This document shows, piece by piece, positions 47,218-56,234 of a stretch of 64,000 bases of DNA (the first letter of the stretch is position 1; each line of letters opens with the position of its first letter). The stretch is from Massilia agrisoli. GTDB lineage: Bacteria > Pseudomonadota > Gammaproteobacteria > Burkholderiales > Burkholderiaceae_D. The notes under the pieces were generated by a model. It was not told the DNA's origin. It saw only the letters and a list, made by a program, of their open reading frames with translations, and did no database searches. The position numbers and the translations under genes were made by a program. Location: positions 62,001 through 126,000 of the forward strand of contig NZ_JAJHPV010000013.1 in the NCBI RefSeq assembly GCF_020831365.1, read 5' to 3'.

Positions 47218-47351
47218 GGCAAATGGGCCAGGACGGTGGCACCCTGTTCAACTGTGCGGGCAAGGGTTAAATGACAACGGTAGAATAAGTTGCAATTTTT
47301 GGCGTCGGCAGGCTGGCGCCAGCCATGGTTTTTTATTTTACTGATGCAGTC

Positions 47352-48836
47352 ATGACGGAGTCCATCGTGGGAACGAACGAAGCACGGTTGTTGACCGGCA
47401 TACCCGAACTAGATTCCGTATTGCGCGGCGGCCTGCTAAAGGGCCGCATCCACCTGGTGGAAGGGCGCCCGGGCACGGGCAAAACCACGCTCGGCCTGCG
47501 CTTCCTGATGGAAGGCGCGCAAAGTGGCGCGCGCTGCCTGTACATCACCTTGTCGGAAACGCGTGCCGAATTGCTGGCGACCGCGCGCAATCACGGCTGG
47601 TCGCTGGACGGCGTCCAGATCGAAGAACTCGCGCCGATCGACGAAGGCGAGCACGAGGAGCAAACCATCCTGCTGCCAAGCGATACCGAGTTATCGCGCC
47701 TGGTGCACAAGATCCTGGAATTGGTGAAGCAGCACAATCCGGAGCGGCTGGTCATCGATTCAATGGCCGAAATCCGGCTGGTGGCACACGACGGCCTGCA
47801 TTACCGGCGCCAGGTGGTCACGCTGCGCAATGCGCTGGGAAAACTCGGCCCCACGGTGCTGCTGCTCGACGACCTTACTTCCGACGTGCGCGAATTCGAA
47901 CTGCAAAGCGCCGTGCATGGCGCGATCTGCCTCGAAATGCGCGAGCGTACCTTCGGCTCGGCGCGGCGCGTGATGCGGGTGGCGAAGCTGCGCGGCGGCG
48001 ACTTCCAGAGCGGTTGGCACGATTTTGCGATCACCGCCGGCGAGGTGCTGGTATTCCCGAGCCTGATCGCCGAAGAACATCACCGCGCGTATGAAGAAAT
48101 CGAAGTCGCCAGCGGCGTACCCGAACTCGACCAGCTGATGGGCGGCGGGCTCAGCTACGGCACTTCGACGATGATCCTGGGGCCGTCCGGCGTGGGCAAA
48201 TCGACGCTGGCGCTGCAATACGCCATGTCGCTGGTGCGCAGCGGCGAAAAAGTCGCCTATTTCACGTTCGACGAGTCGGAATTGACGCTGCGCTCGCGAA
48301 TGGTGTCGCACATGGCGGAAGACGAGGGCAGGGACGAACCGCGCGGTTTTTTCATCAACCGCATCAACCCCTCGCGCATTTCTCCCGGCGCTTTTATCTG
48401 GCGGGTGCGCCGCCATGTGGAAGACCACGGCGTGCGGCTGGTGATTATCGACAGTATCAATTCCTATCTCGACGTTATCCGGGAAGAGCGCGCATTACTG
48501 CTGCAGATGAATGAATTGTTCTCGTATTTGTCGAACATGGGGGTCATGTCGATTATCGTTGGCGCGCACTCCGCCAACCTCGATACCTCGCGCGAACCGG
48601 ATGCGCTGACCATCATCACCGACAATATGATTTCGCTGCGCTTTTATGAGCGCGGCGGGGTGGTGCACAAGGCCATTTCGGTTATCAAAAAACGCCATGG
48701 GCGGCATAGCCACGACATTTGCGCATTCCGCCTGAACGAAGATGGCGTCGAGGTGGGACAGCGTATCGATGTGACGGAAGGGCTGATGACAGGCGTTGCG
48801 GGCGACGCTGCCATCGGCGCGCCGCTGCAGCGGTGA
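47352..48836 (+). CDS. KaiC-family double RecA ATPase
   Basis: A 494-residue protein with two RecA-like domains: P-loop 1 at residues 38-46 (GRPGTGKTT) and P-loop 2 at 277-285 (GPSGVGKST), with Walker B regions ERLVIDSM and VRLVIIDSI. It is close to cyanobacterial KaiC in length (519). By my alignment the KaiC phosphosites Ser431/Thr432 correspond to Thr and Ile in ALTIITD, so the two-site clock cycle is unlikely. Other starts are possible (ATG 47325, or GTG 47367 behind ACGGAG). The stop overlaps the start of a hybrid histidine kinase gene (GTGA), so the pair probably acts as a signalling unit. No kaiA or kaiB is present. Confidence 0.88.
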   Translation: MTESIVGTNEARLLTGIPELDSVLRGGLLKGRIHLVEGRPGTGKTTLGLRFLMEGAQSGARCLYITLSETRAELLATARNHGWSLDGVQIEELAPIDEGEHEEQTILLPSDTELSRLVHKILELVKQHNPERLVIDSMAEIRLVAHDGLHYRRQVVTLRNALGKLGPTVLLLDDLTSDVREFELQSAVHGAICLEMRERTFGSARRVMRVAKLRGGDFQSGWHDFAITAGEVLVFPSLIAEEHHRAYEEIEVASGVPELDQLMGGGLSYGTSTMILGPSGVGKSTLALQYAMSLVRSGEKVAYFTFDESELTLRSRMVSHMAEDEGRDEPRGFFINRINPSRISPGAFIWRVRRHVEDHGVRLVIIDSINSYLDVIREERALLLQMNELFSYLSNMGVMSIIVGAHSANLDTSREPDALTIITDNMISLRFYERGGVVHKAISVIKKRHGRHSHDICAFRLNEDGVEVGQRIDVTEGLMTGVAGDAAIGAPLQR

Positions 48837-50521
48837 CACCCTGCGCGCCACGGGGCCTCGTCTATGCGCCGCGGGGGCGCGATGCCGCCGTATTGGCGTC
48901 GGTACTGGAAGGCTGCGAAGTCGCCGCGCATGTGTGCGGCTCGCCGGAGCAGTTGTACCGCGCGGTCAACGACGATGCCCTGCTGCTCGTGATTACCGAA
49001 GAAGGGCTGGCGCAGTGCGACGCGCGCCTGTTGCTGGCGCGGATCCGCGCCCAGCCGGCCTGGTCGAACATTCCGGTGATCGTGCTCGCCGCCTCGGCGC
49101 GCGCCGGCCATGGCGAACGGCTCAAGCGGCTTGCCCAGCTGGGCAATGTCACCGTGATCAGCCGTCCCATCGCGCGCGAAGCCATGGCGATGGCGGTCGG
49201 CTCGGCGCTGCATTCACGCCAGTTGCAGTTCAAGCTGCGCGACCAGCTCACTGAGCTGGGCCGCTATTCGGTAGAGCTGGAACGGCGCGTGGACGAGCGC
49301 TCCGCCGCGCTGGCGCGCGAGGTTGACGAGCGCAAGCGTATCGAGGCTGCGCTGCTGGAATCGCGCCGGCTGGAATCGCTGGGCCGGCTCACCGGGGGCA
49401 TCGCGCACGACTTCAACAACATGCTGCAGGTCGTGTCCGGCGGCGTGCAGCTGCTGCGCGCGCTTACTGCGGCGGCGCCCGACCCGCGTCTCCAGCGCAC
49501 GCTGGACAGCATTGAGCGCGCCAGCGGACACGGCGCCAAGCTGACCCAGCAATTGCTGGCGTACGGACGCCGCCAGGCCCTCAGCGCCAGCGCGGTGGAC
49601 CTGAACGAGCGCATGCAGGACATGGCCGTGTTGCTGCGCCACACGGTGGGCCGCGAAATCCGTTTGACGATCGAGGTGCCGGACGGGCTGTGGCCGGTGC
49701 GCGCCGATGCGACCCAGCTGGAAATGGCAGTCCTCAACCTGGTGCTGAACGCGCGCGATGCCATGCCCGATGGCGGCCAGATCACGCTCTCGCTGAGGAA
49801 CTGCACGTTGCCGGAAGCAGGCAACCGCGACACCGCCAGCCTGCGCGGCGACTATGTCTGCATCGCCTTGAGCGACCAGGGTTGCGGCATGGACAAGGCC
49901 ACCCTGGGGCAGGCGTTTGAACCCTTCTTCACCACCAAGGCCATGGGCAAGGGCACCGGCCTTGGCCTGTCGCAGGTACAGGGTTTCGCTACCCAGAGCG
50001 GCGGGCATGCCTTCATCCAAAGTGATCCGAATGGCACCACAGTGTCGATTCTTTTACCGCGCTGCATCGGGCGTGACGGCGCCACGGCGGCAACGGCGCC
50101 GGCGCCGCAGCTGGACGACCTGGCAGCAGGCAGCATTCGGCTACATGGCCTGACCGTGCTGTGCGTCGAGGATGATCCGCTGGTGGCGGAAGTTGCCGCC
50201 GGCATTTTCGACGTGCTCGGGATGAAGCTGATCGCCGCGGCCAACGCCGACGAGGCGCTGGAGGTCGACCTGGACGGGGTCGACGCGGTGCTCTCCGACG
50301 TCATGATGCCGGGCTCGATGGACGGCATCGGACTGGCAGCTGCCTTGCGGCGCGCGCGTCCCGACCTGCCGGTGGTGCTGGCCAGCGGGTATATCTCATC
50401 ACCCGAACGCCTGCAGTCGCTCGACGTGGGCTTTGTACAAAAGCCTTACTCGGGCGCGCATATCAGTGCTGCGCTGCTGCGGGAAATCGCGCGGATGGGC
50501 CAGCGGTCGCGGCCGCGCTGA
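48833..50521 (+). CDS. Hybrid histidine kinase coupled to KaiC-like protein
   Basis: A 562-residue soluble protein starting at GTG in the GTGA overlap with the KaiC-like gene. Residues 1-130 resemble a receiver but lack the phospho-acceptor Asp (LLLVITEEG where a receiver has DxxMP), so it is a pseudo-receiver. A coiled coil (about 140-180) leads to HisKA with His192 in IAHDFNN. The HATPase_c domain has NLVLNARDAM, DQGCGM and GTGLGLSQVQ, and a C-terminal receiver keeps VLSDVMMPG and VQKPYS. There is no membrane segment. The pseudo-receiver is reminiscent of clock kinases and may read the state of the KaiC-like partner; that is inference. Output target unknown. Confidence 0.87.
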   Translation: MTPCAPRGLVYAPRGRDAAVLASVLEGCEVAAHVCGSPEQLYRAVNDDALLLVITEEGLAQCDARLLLARIRAQPAWSNIPVIVLAASARAGHGERLKRLAQLGNVTVISRPIAREAMAMAVGSALHSRQLQFKLRDQLTELGRYSVELERRVDERSAALAREVDERKRIEAALLESRRLESLGRLTGGIAHDFNNMLQVVSGGVQLLRALTAAAPDPRLQRTLDSIERASGHGAKLTQQLLAYGRRQALSASAVDLNERMQDMAVLLRHTVGREIRLTIEVPDGLWPVRADATQLEMAVLNLVLNARDAMPDGGQITLSLRNCTLPEAGNRDTASLRGDYVCIALSDQGCGMDKATLGQAFEPFFTTKAMGKGTGLGLSQVQGFATQSGGHAFIQSDPNGTTVSILLPRCIGRDGATAATAPAPQLDDLAAGSIRLHGLTVLCVEDDPLVAEVAAGIFDVLGMKLIAAANADEALEVDLDGVDAVLSDVMMPGSMDGIGLAAALRRARPDLPVVLASGYISSPERLQSLDVGFVQKPYSGAHISAALLREIARMGQRSRPR

Positions 50522-50634
50522 CCCCGCCCAGTGTCCGCACGCCGGCTGCAAGGCGTAGAATGTGATGCATTCTTCTTGGAAACGCATCATATGACAACAG
50601 TCTGCACAGCGGCGGCGCCGGAAAGCGGGGCCCG

Positions 50635-51438
50635 ATGGATTTGGAACTAATCGGAATATTGCTGTTGATGGGAACGGCCGGTGGCTATGCCGCCGGACTG
50701 CTGGGGATAGGCGGCGGCATGGTGCTGGTGCCGTTTATTACGATGATTTTTACGGCGCGCGGTTTTCCGCCGGACCTGGTGGTGCACATGGCGATCGCCA
50801 CGTCGCTGGCGACCATCATGTTCACTTCGCTGTCATCGGTGCGCGCGCATCACCTGCACGGTGCGGTGCGGTGGCCCGTGGTGCGCATGCTGGCGCCGGG
50901 CATCCTGATCGGGTCATGGATCGGGCCCTGGATCGGCAAGCAATTGAATACGTCGGCGCTGGCGCTGGTGTTTGCACTGTTCGTGGCATTCTCCGCGACC
51001 CAGATGCTGGTGAATAAAAAGCCGCAGGCTTCGCGTGATTTGCCGAAGGCGCCGGGGATGTTTGCGGCAGGGGGCATTATCGGCATCGTGGCCGGACTTG
51101 TCGGTGCGGGCGGCGGATTTATTTCGGTTCCGTTTATGAGCTGGTGCAACGTCAAGATTCATAACGCGGTGGCCACGAGCGCGGCGCTCGGGTTTCCGAT
51201 TGCTTTGGCCGGCACGCTGTCGAATGTGTATTTTGGATTGGGCGAGGCGAATTTGCCGCAATATTCGCTCGGGTATATTTACCTGCCGGCGCTGGTGGTG
51301 ATTGCGGCGGCCAGCGTGACCATGGCGCCGCTTGGCGCGCGCACCGCCCACAACATGCCGGTGGCGAAGCTGAAGCGGATATTTGCCGTGATTCTGTATG
51401 CGCTCGCGGCGTATATGTTGTGGAAGGCCTTCGCCTAG
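50635..51438 (+). CDS. TauE/SafE-family anion permease
   Basis: A 267-residue membrane protein with about eight hydrophobic segments and an internal duplication: GIGGGMVLVPF in the first half and GAGGGFISVPF in the second, the TauE/SafE signature. Family members move sulfite, sulfoacetate or related organic anions. GCGGGG lies just before the ATG. No sulfur genes are adjacent, so the substrate is open. It ends before a long REP-type inverted repeat. Confidence 0.88.
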   Translation: MDLELIGILLLMGTAGGYAAGLLGIGGGMVLVPFITMIFTARGFPPDLVVHMAIATSLATIMFTSLSSVRAHHLHGAVRWPVVRMLAPGILIGSWIGPWIGKQLNTSALALVFALFVAFSATQMLVNKKPQASRDLPKAPGMFAAGGIIGIVAGLVGAGGGFISVPFMSWCNVKIHNAVATSAALGFPIALAGTLSNVYFGLGEANLPQYSLGYIYLPALVVIAAASVTMAPLGARTAHNMPVAKLKRIFAVILYALAAYMLWKAFA

Positions 51439-51447
51439 CCGCGCATT

Positions 51448-51534
51448 CGGCGGATGACGCGCTGCGCGCTTTTCCGCCCTACAAAAACGGTTGCGATAGT
51501 AGGGCGGAAGAGCGCGCAAGCGCGTCATCCGCCG
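51448..51534. repeat. Long REP/BIME-like inverted repeat
   Basis: Two arms of about 35 bases (51448-51482 and 51499-51534, with GGCGGATGACGCGC at one end and GTAGGGCGGA at the inner end) are close reverse complements, with 16 bases between. It lies between convergent TauE and lgt genes and probably ends both transcripts. Confidence 0.8.
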
Positions 51535-51545
51535 ACTATGTAGTG

Positions 51546-52355
51546 TCAGGCCCGGACCGGCTGCCTGCCCTCACGCGAGTAGGCCCATACCAGCATCGCA
51601 ATCGCTGCGACGATCATCGGCAGCGACAGCATCTGGCCCGAGGTGATCGGAACGCCGGCCACCGTCACCTGCCAGTCCGGCACGCGGAAGTATTCTGTAA
51701 AGAAGCGCGCGCAGCCGTACAGCAGCGTGAACATCGCGCCGACAGCCAGACGCGGACGCGCCTTACGCGAATACATCCACAGCAGTACGAACACCAGCAA
51801 ACCATCGACCAGCGCTTGGTACAGCGGCGACGGATGGCGCGGACCTTCCACGCCGGGCCACAGCATTGCCCACGGCAAGCTCGGATCGGCCAGGCGGCCA
51901 GGAAGTTCTGCATTGATGAAATTGCCGATTCGGCCGGCCGCGTAGCCAAGCGGAACCAGCGGGGCGATGAAGTCATACACGTCGAGCACATTGCGTTTCG
52001 ACTTGCGCGCCCAAAGCGACATGGCGACCAGCACGCCGATGAAGCCGCCGTGGAAAGACATGCCGCCTTTCCAGACCTTGAAGATTTCGATGGGATTCGC
52101 GAAGAAATGTTGCGGCTGATAGAACAGCACTTCGCCAAGCCGGCCGCCAATCACCACGCCTAGCATGCCGTAGAACAGCATGTCGTCGAGGTCCTCGTTC
52201 TTCCAGCCCTGCGCGGCAATGTGCGGTTGCTTGACGCGCACCCGGCCCAGCAGCAAAAAGAGGCCGAACGCCACCACGTACATCAGGCCGTACCAGTGGA
52301 TGGCCACGGGGCCGAGTTGAAGGGCTACGGGATCCGGCATCGGATGGGTCAGCAT
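51546..52355 (-). CDS. lgt: Prolipoprotein diacylglyceryl transferase
   Basis: A 269-residue inner-membrane enzyme with seven predicted helices. The Lgt signature [10 protein letters not shown] is present, along with [11 protein letters not shown] and [10 protein letters not shown]. It transfers diacylglycerol from phosphatidylglycerol to the lipobox cysteine of prolipoproteins such as the one at 36886. The start at MLTHPMPDP is chosen from family length. The gene overlaps the end of the LysR gene by 7 bases and may be partly cotranscribed with it. Confidence 0.95.
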   Translation of the reverse strand: MLTHPMPDPVALQLGPVAIHWYGLMYVVAFGLFLLLGRVRVKQPHIAAQGWKNEDLDDMLFYGMLGVVIGGRLGEVLFYQPQHFFANPIEIFKVWKGGMSFHGGFIGVLVAMSLWARKSKRNVLDVYDFIAPLVPLGYAAGRIGNFINAELPGRLADPSLPWAMLWPGVEGPRHPSPLYQALVDGLLVFVLLWMYSRKARPRLAVGAMFTLLYGCARFFTEYFRVPDWQVTVAGVPITSGQMLSLPMIVAAIAMLVWAYSREGRQPVRA

Positions 52356-53254
52356 GTCTTTATATTCTTTCTTAGTAAGTCGAGGAATCCTTGCAACACG
52401 GGGGATGCGTTGTCGCTGCGCCACGCCAGGCCGGTTTCCACCAGCGGCGTGGGGTCATGCAGCGCCCGGTATTCTACGCCGGGGCGCATCAGGTTGCTCA
52501 CGGATTGTGGCACAAGTGCCAACCCCATGCCTGCCGACACGAGGCTGACGATGGTCTGCATCTGGATCGCCTCCTGCCCGACTTCGGGCGTGATGCCGGC
52601 GGCGCGGAACACCGCCAGGATGGCGTCGTGCAAGGCCGGGGCGATTGGGCGCGGGAAGATGATCAAAGGCATCCGCGGCAAGTCCTTTAGCCAGACGGGG
52701 CCGGGCGAGCACAAGGCATCGAGCCCGACGGGGGCGGCCAGGACCAGCGGCTCGTCGAGGACTTTCAGGTAGTCGAGGAGGGGCAAGGCTTTCTCGGGCA
52801 ACGGAGGGATGATCAGGCCGGCGTCGATGCGCTCGCGCAGCAAGTCGTCGACCTGGATATCGGACGTCGCCTCCTGCAGCACAATCTGGACCTGCGGATA
52901 CGCTGCACGGTAATTGCGCAGGAAGGGCGGCAGCACGCTGTAGTCGGCCGACGACACGAACGCGAGCGACAGGCGGCCCGATTCGCCGCCGGCCGCGCGC
53001 GACACCAGTCCGGGGATCTCGGCCGCTTGCGCGAGCATGCGGCGCGCCTCCGGCAACAATGCCTCGCCGGCGGGCGCAAGCGTTACGGCGCGGCGGTTGC
53101 GCACGAACAGGGGCGAGCCGAGCATGTCCTCCAGCGCGTGGATGGCTTGCGACAGGGGCGGCTGCGTCATGTGAAGCCGGTCCGCCGCCTTGCCGAAGTG
53201 AAGTTCTTCGGCGACGGCGACGAAATAGCGGAGTTGGCGTAGCTCCAGGTTCAT
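52349..53254 (-). CDS. LysR-family regulator divergent from ilvD
   Basis: A 301-residue regulator beginning [21 protein letters not shown]; a longer reading starts inside the intergenic operator and is rejected. The winged helix ([17 protein letters not shown]) and the LysR effector domain ([15 protein letters not shown]) are typical, closest to the BenM/CbnR-like group. A 9-bp inverted repeat sits between it and ilvD. It probably controls itself and perhaps ilvD. The effector is unknown. The 3' end overlaps lgt. Confidence 0.91.
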   Translation of the reverse strand: MNLELRQLRYFVAVAEELHFGKAADRLHMTQPPLSQAIHALEDMLGSPLFVRNRRAVTLAPAGEALLPEARRMLAQAAEIPGLVSRAAGGESGRLSLAFVSSADYSVLPPFLRNYRAAYPQVQIVLQEATSDIQVDDLLRERIDAGLIIPPLPEKALPLLDYLKVLDEPLVLAAPVGLDALCSPGPVWLKDLPRMPLIIFPRPIAPALHDAILAVFRAAGITPEVGQEAIQMQTIVSLVSAGMGLALVPQSVSNLMRPGVEYRALHDPTPLVETGLAWRSDNASPVLQGFLDLLRKNIKTC

Positions 53255-53281
53255 TGATATGCTTTTCGTTTCGTTTTGGCT

Positions 53282-53308
53282 TCTGTGATATGCGTACAGT
53301 ATCACAGA
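53282..53308. promoter_or_regulatory. Candidate LysR operator in the ilvD/lysR region
   Basis: TCTGTGATA-N9-TATCACAGA is a perfect 9-bp inverted repeat 28 bases upstream of the LysR start and 73 bases before ilvD. It contains the T-N11-A core expected for LysR sites. Confidence 0.7.
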
Positions 53309-53380
53309 GCACTGCATTCGGTATTTGACTTGCCTCTGTGTCGGAGGCATTCTGACAAGATCAGAAAACAGGAGTCCACC

Positions 53381-55063
53381 ATGGCCGACACGCCGCGCTA
53401 CAACCGCCGATCCCGCAACGTCACCGAAGGCGTCGCCCGCAGTCCGAACCGCTCAATGTATTACGCGCTGGGTTACAAGGAAGCCGACTTCGACAAGCCG
53501 ATGATCGGCATCGCCAACGGCCACTCGACCATCACCCCGTGCAACTCGGGCTTGCAGAAACTTGCCGATATCGCCATCAGTGCGGTTCGTGAAGCCGGCG
53601 CCAACCCGCAGGTATTTGGTACGCCGACGATTTCGGACGGCATGTCGATGGGCACCGAAGGCATGAAGTATTCGCTGATCTCGCGCGAAGTGATCGCTGA
53701 CTGCATCGAAACCGCGGTCAACGGGCAATGGATGGACGGCGTGATGGCGATTGGCGGCTGCGACAAGAACATGCCGGGGGGGATGATCGCGATGGCGCGC
53801 ACCAATGTTCCGGCGATTTACGTCTACGGTGGCACCATCAAGCCGGGCAACTGGAAGGGCAAGGACCTGACCATCGTTTCCTCGTTCGAAGCGGTCGGCG
53901 AGTTTACGGCCGGGCGCATGTCGAAGGAAGATTTCGACGGCATCGAACGCAATGCCTGCCCGTCGTCAGGCTCCTGCGGCGGGATGTACACGGCAAACAC
54001 CATGTCCTCATCGTTTGAGGCGCTGGGCATGTCGCTGATGTACTCGTCGACGATGGCCAATCCCGACGACGAAAAAGTCGGTTCCGCGGCCGAGTCGGCG
54101 CGCGTGCTGGTGGAAGCGGTCAAGCGCGACCTCAAGCCGCGCGACATCATCACCCGCGAATCGATTGAAAATGCCGTGGCGCTGATCATGGCGACCGGCG
54201 GTTCGACCAATGCGGTGCTGCATTACCTCGCCATTGCGCACGCGGCGGAAGTTGAATGGAGCATCGACGACTTCGAGCGCATGCGCCGCAAAGTCCCGGT
54301 CATCTGCAACCTGAAGCCGTCCGGGCAATACGTGGCCACCGACCTGCACAAGGCCGGCGGCATCCCGCAAGTGCTCAAGTTGCTGCTCGACGGCGGCTTG
54401 CTCAATGGCGACTGCATGACCATCACTGGCCGCACGATTGCCGAAGAACTGGCCGATGTGCCGGCGCTCAACCCGAACCAGGACGTGATCCGCCCGCTGG
54501 ACAAGGCCCTGTATGCCGAGGGGCACCTGGCGATTTTGAAGGGCAACCTGTCGCCGGAAGGCTGCGTGGCCAAGATCACCGGACTGAAGAACCCGGCGAT
54601 CACCGGTCCGGCGCGCGTGTTTAACGACGAACACGCGGCGATGGAAGCGATTCTCGCCGACCAGATCAAGCCAGGCGACGTGCTGGTAATGCGCTACCTG
54701 GGACCGAAGGGTGGGCCGGGCATGCCGGAAATGCTGGCGCCGACCTCGGCGCTGATCGGCAAGGGCATGGGCGACTCGGTCGGGCTGATCACGGACGGGC
54801 GCTTCTCGGGCGGCACCTGGGGGATGGTGGTGGGGCACGTCTCGCCGGAAGCGTTCGACGGCGGCACGATTGCACTGGTACACGAGGGCGACTCGGTCAC
54901 GATCGACGCGCACCAGCTGCTGATCCAGCTGAATGTTCCCGACGAAGAAATCGCCCGCCGCCGCGCCGAATGGAAGCAACCAGCGCCGCGCTACACCCGT
55001 GGCGTGCTCGCGAAGTTTGCCGCGTTGACATCGACCGCTAGCAAAGGCGCCGTCACCGGCTAA
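53381..55063 (+). CDS. ilvD: Dihydroxy-acid dehydratase
   Basis: A 560-residue enzyme. Cluster-ligand and metal motifs are in place: [27 protein letters not shown] and GRFSGGTWG. It dehydrates dihydroxy acids in valine, leucine and isoleucine synthesis, using an iron-sulfur cluster in the cytoplasm. AGGAG precedes the chosen ATG; an earlier in-frame start lies within the operator region and is not used. It stands alone here, downstream of a divergent LysR gene, and is followed by a tandem repeat array. Confidence 0.96.
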   Translation: MADTPRYNRRSRNVTEGVARSPNRSMYYALGYKEADFDKPMIGIANGHSTITPCNSGLQKLADIAISAVREAGANPQVFGTPTISDGMSMGTEGMKYSLISREVIADCIETAVNGQWMDGVMAIGGCDKNMPGGMIAMARTNVPAIYVYGGTIKPGNWKGKDLTIVSSFEAVGEFTAGRMSKEDFDGIERNACPSSGSCGGMYTANTMSSSFEALGMSLMYSSTMANPDDEKVGSAAESARVLVEAVKRDLKPRDIITRESIENAVALIMATGGSTNAVLHYLAIAHAAEVEWSIDDFERMRRKVPVICNLKPSGQYVATDLHKAGGIPQVLKLLLDGGLLNGDCMTITGRTIAEELADVPALNPNQDVIRPLDKALYAEGHLAILKGNLSPEGCVAKITGLKNPAITGPARVFNDEHAAMEAILADQIKPGDVLVMRYLGPKGGPGMPEMLAPTSALIGKGMGDSVGLITDGRFSGGTWGMVVGHVSPEAFDGGTIALVHEGDSVTIDAHQLLIQLNVPDEEIARRRAEWKQPAPRYTRGVLAKFAALTSTASKGAVTG

Positions 55064-55092
55064 CAAAAACCTTCGCTTACTCAATTCGGGGT

Positions 55093-55393
55093 ACGCGTGA
55101 CCCAGTCCGTCCCCCGGGTCGCAAAATCGGGGTCAGACCCCGAAGTTAAAGGAACATTTCCAAAATCGGGGTCAGACCACGAAGTTAAAGGAACATTTCC
55201 AAAATCGGGGTCTGACCCCGAAGTTACGCGTGACCCAGTCCGTCCCCCGGGTCGCAAAATCGGGGTCAGACCCCGACGTTAAAGGAACATTTCCAAAATC
55301 GGGGTCAGACCACGAAGTTAAAGGAACATTTCCAAAATCGGGGTCAGACCCCGAAGTTGGAGGAATATTTCCAAAATCGGGGTCTGACCCCGA
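55093..55393. repeat. Nested tandem array of GGGGTCAGACCCC palindromes
   Basis: Seven copies of a CGGGGTC(A/T)GACCCCG-type palindrome at 55128, 55167, 55206, 55261, 55300, 55339 and 55378. Most are followed by AAGTTAAAGGAACATTTCC-type spacer, giving a 39-bp unit. A 133-bp block (35 + 39 + 39 + 20 bases) occurs twice in tandem, at 55093-55225 and 55226-55358. Two copies (55167 and 55300) carry the same A in the right arm (GACCACG), showing the block was duplicated after that change. It fills the gap of about 340 bases between ilvD and a convergent small gene, which holds nothing else. Confidence 0.9.
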
Positions 55394-55405
55394 TTCTGGA
55401 AAAAC

Positions 55406-55633
55406 TTACTTGCGGGTCTTGTCGAAGCTTTGCTTGACCCGGTCCTTGCGGCGCTGTTCGTCGATGTTGTGCTGCTTTTTCTTGTCCAGGCCGAGCAGCT
55501 TCTCGATGTACTCGAACCAAATGAACGCAACCACCATCAGGCCAACAATCCACCACCACGAGATCTCGGCGAATCGCCAGACTTCGAAATAGCGCAGGCC
55601 TACCAGCAGGACGATGAGAATGATGAGTGGCAT
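55406..55633 (-). CDS. Small Trp-rich membrane protein (TIGR04438-like)
   Basis: A 75-residue protein beginning MPLIILIVLLVG, with AAGGAG before the ATG. It has an N-terminal hydrophobic helix, a tryptophan-rich segment (FAEISWWWIVGLM), a second helix and a highly charged tail (LDKKKQHN). It matches the small Trp-rich protein family known from Betaproteobacteria. Function unknown; probably in the inner membrane. A longer upstream start is not supported. Confidence 0.8.
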   Translation of the reverse strand: MPLIILIVLLVGLRYFEVWRFAEISWWWIVGLMVVAFIWFEYIEKLLGLDKKKQHNIDEQRRKDRVKQSFDKTRK

Positions 55634-55824
55634 GGGAAACTCCTTTTCTGGGGAGCATCTTACAAAGTTTCGCCGAGACCGTGGGAATTTTGGTGTGTCC
55701 TTGGTGCAACACGGCGTCAACCGGGGCGGCGGCTCCTGCGTTAAGGAAATGAGAGTCCCGCCTGTGAGCGTGTGAATTACGCGGTAAAATGCCGTTTGTG
55801 GTTTTTGTTATCTTGGAGAAATAA

Positions 55825-56133
55825 ATGAAACGGTCCCTGTTGGTAGTTGTGGCGATGTCGGCGCTGGCTTCTTCGAGCGCCATGGCGAGTGCAGACCTGG
55901 CGAAGGCAAAGAACTGCATGGCTTGCCACGCGGTTGCAAACAAGCTGGTTGGCCCTGCGTTCAAGGATGTGGCGGCCAAGTACGCCGGCCAGAAAGATGC
56001 GGAAGCGAAGCTGACGGCCAAAGTGCTGAAGGGCGGCGCGGGCGCCTGGGGCGCGGTTCCAATGCCAGCTAACCCGCAGGTGAGCGAAGCCGAGGCGAAG
56101 ACCCTGGTCAAATGGGTCATGGCGCAGAAGTAA
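55825..56133 (+). CDS. Periplasmic class I cytochrome c (c551/c552 type)
   Basis: A 102-residue protein with a signal peptide (about residues 1-21) and one heme site CMACH. A methionine for the sixth ligand is likely in VPMPANP. Size and pattern fit cytochrome c551/c552, a soluble electron carrier of the periplasm to terminal oxidases or reductases. GGAG precedes the ATG, and a strong terminator follows the stop. No partner oxidase is adjacent. Confidence 0.92.
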   Translation: MKRSLLVVVAMSALASSSAMASADLAKAKNCMACHAVANKLVGPAFKDVAAKYAGQKDAEAKLTAKVLKGGAGAWGAVPMPANPQVSEAEAKTLVKWVMAQK

Positions 56134-56154
56134 ATCTTCTCCAGTCCGCCAAAA

Positions 56155-56183
56155 CAAAAACGCACCATCGGTGCGTTTTTTTT
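56155..56183 (+). terminator. Terminator after cytochrome c
   Basis: CGCACC-ATC-GGTGCG followed by eight T, preceded by a run of A that would serve the opposite strand too. Confidence 0.92.
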
Positions 56184-56234
56184 ACGTCTATCGTTTCCTC
56201 ACCGGGAACAAGGTCCCCGGCGAGGCTGGTGCGA

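Noticed and set aside
50558-50589. Short inverted repeats (TGATGC/GCATCA) before the TauE gene
   Set aside because: Six-base arms with a long loop and no known motif; too weak to call.
55093-55393. Possible CRISPR array
   Set aside because: The units are palindromic and their intervening sequence is the same each time, so there are no unique spacers, and no cas genes are near.
55097-55592. Open frames across the 39-bp tandem array that encode a KSGSDPEVKGTFP repeat peptide
   Set aside because: 39 is a multiple of three and the unit has no stop in this frame, so repetition alone keeps it open. There is no ribosome site, and it runs into the antisense of a real gene.
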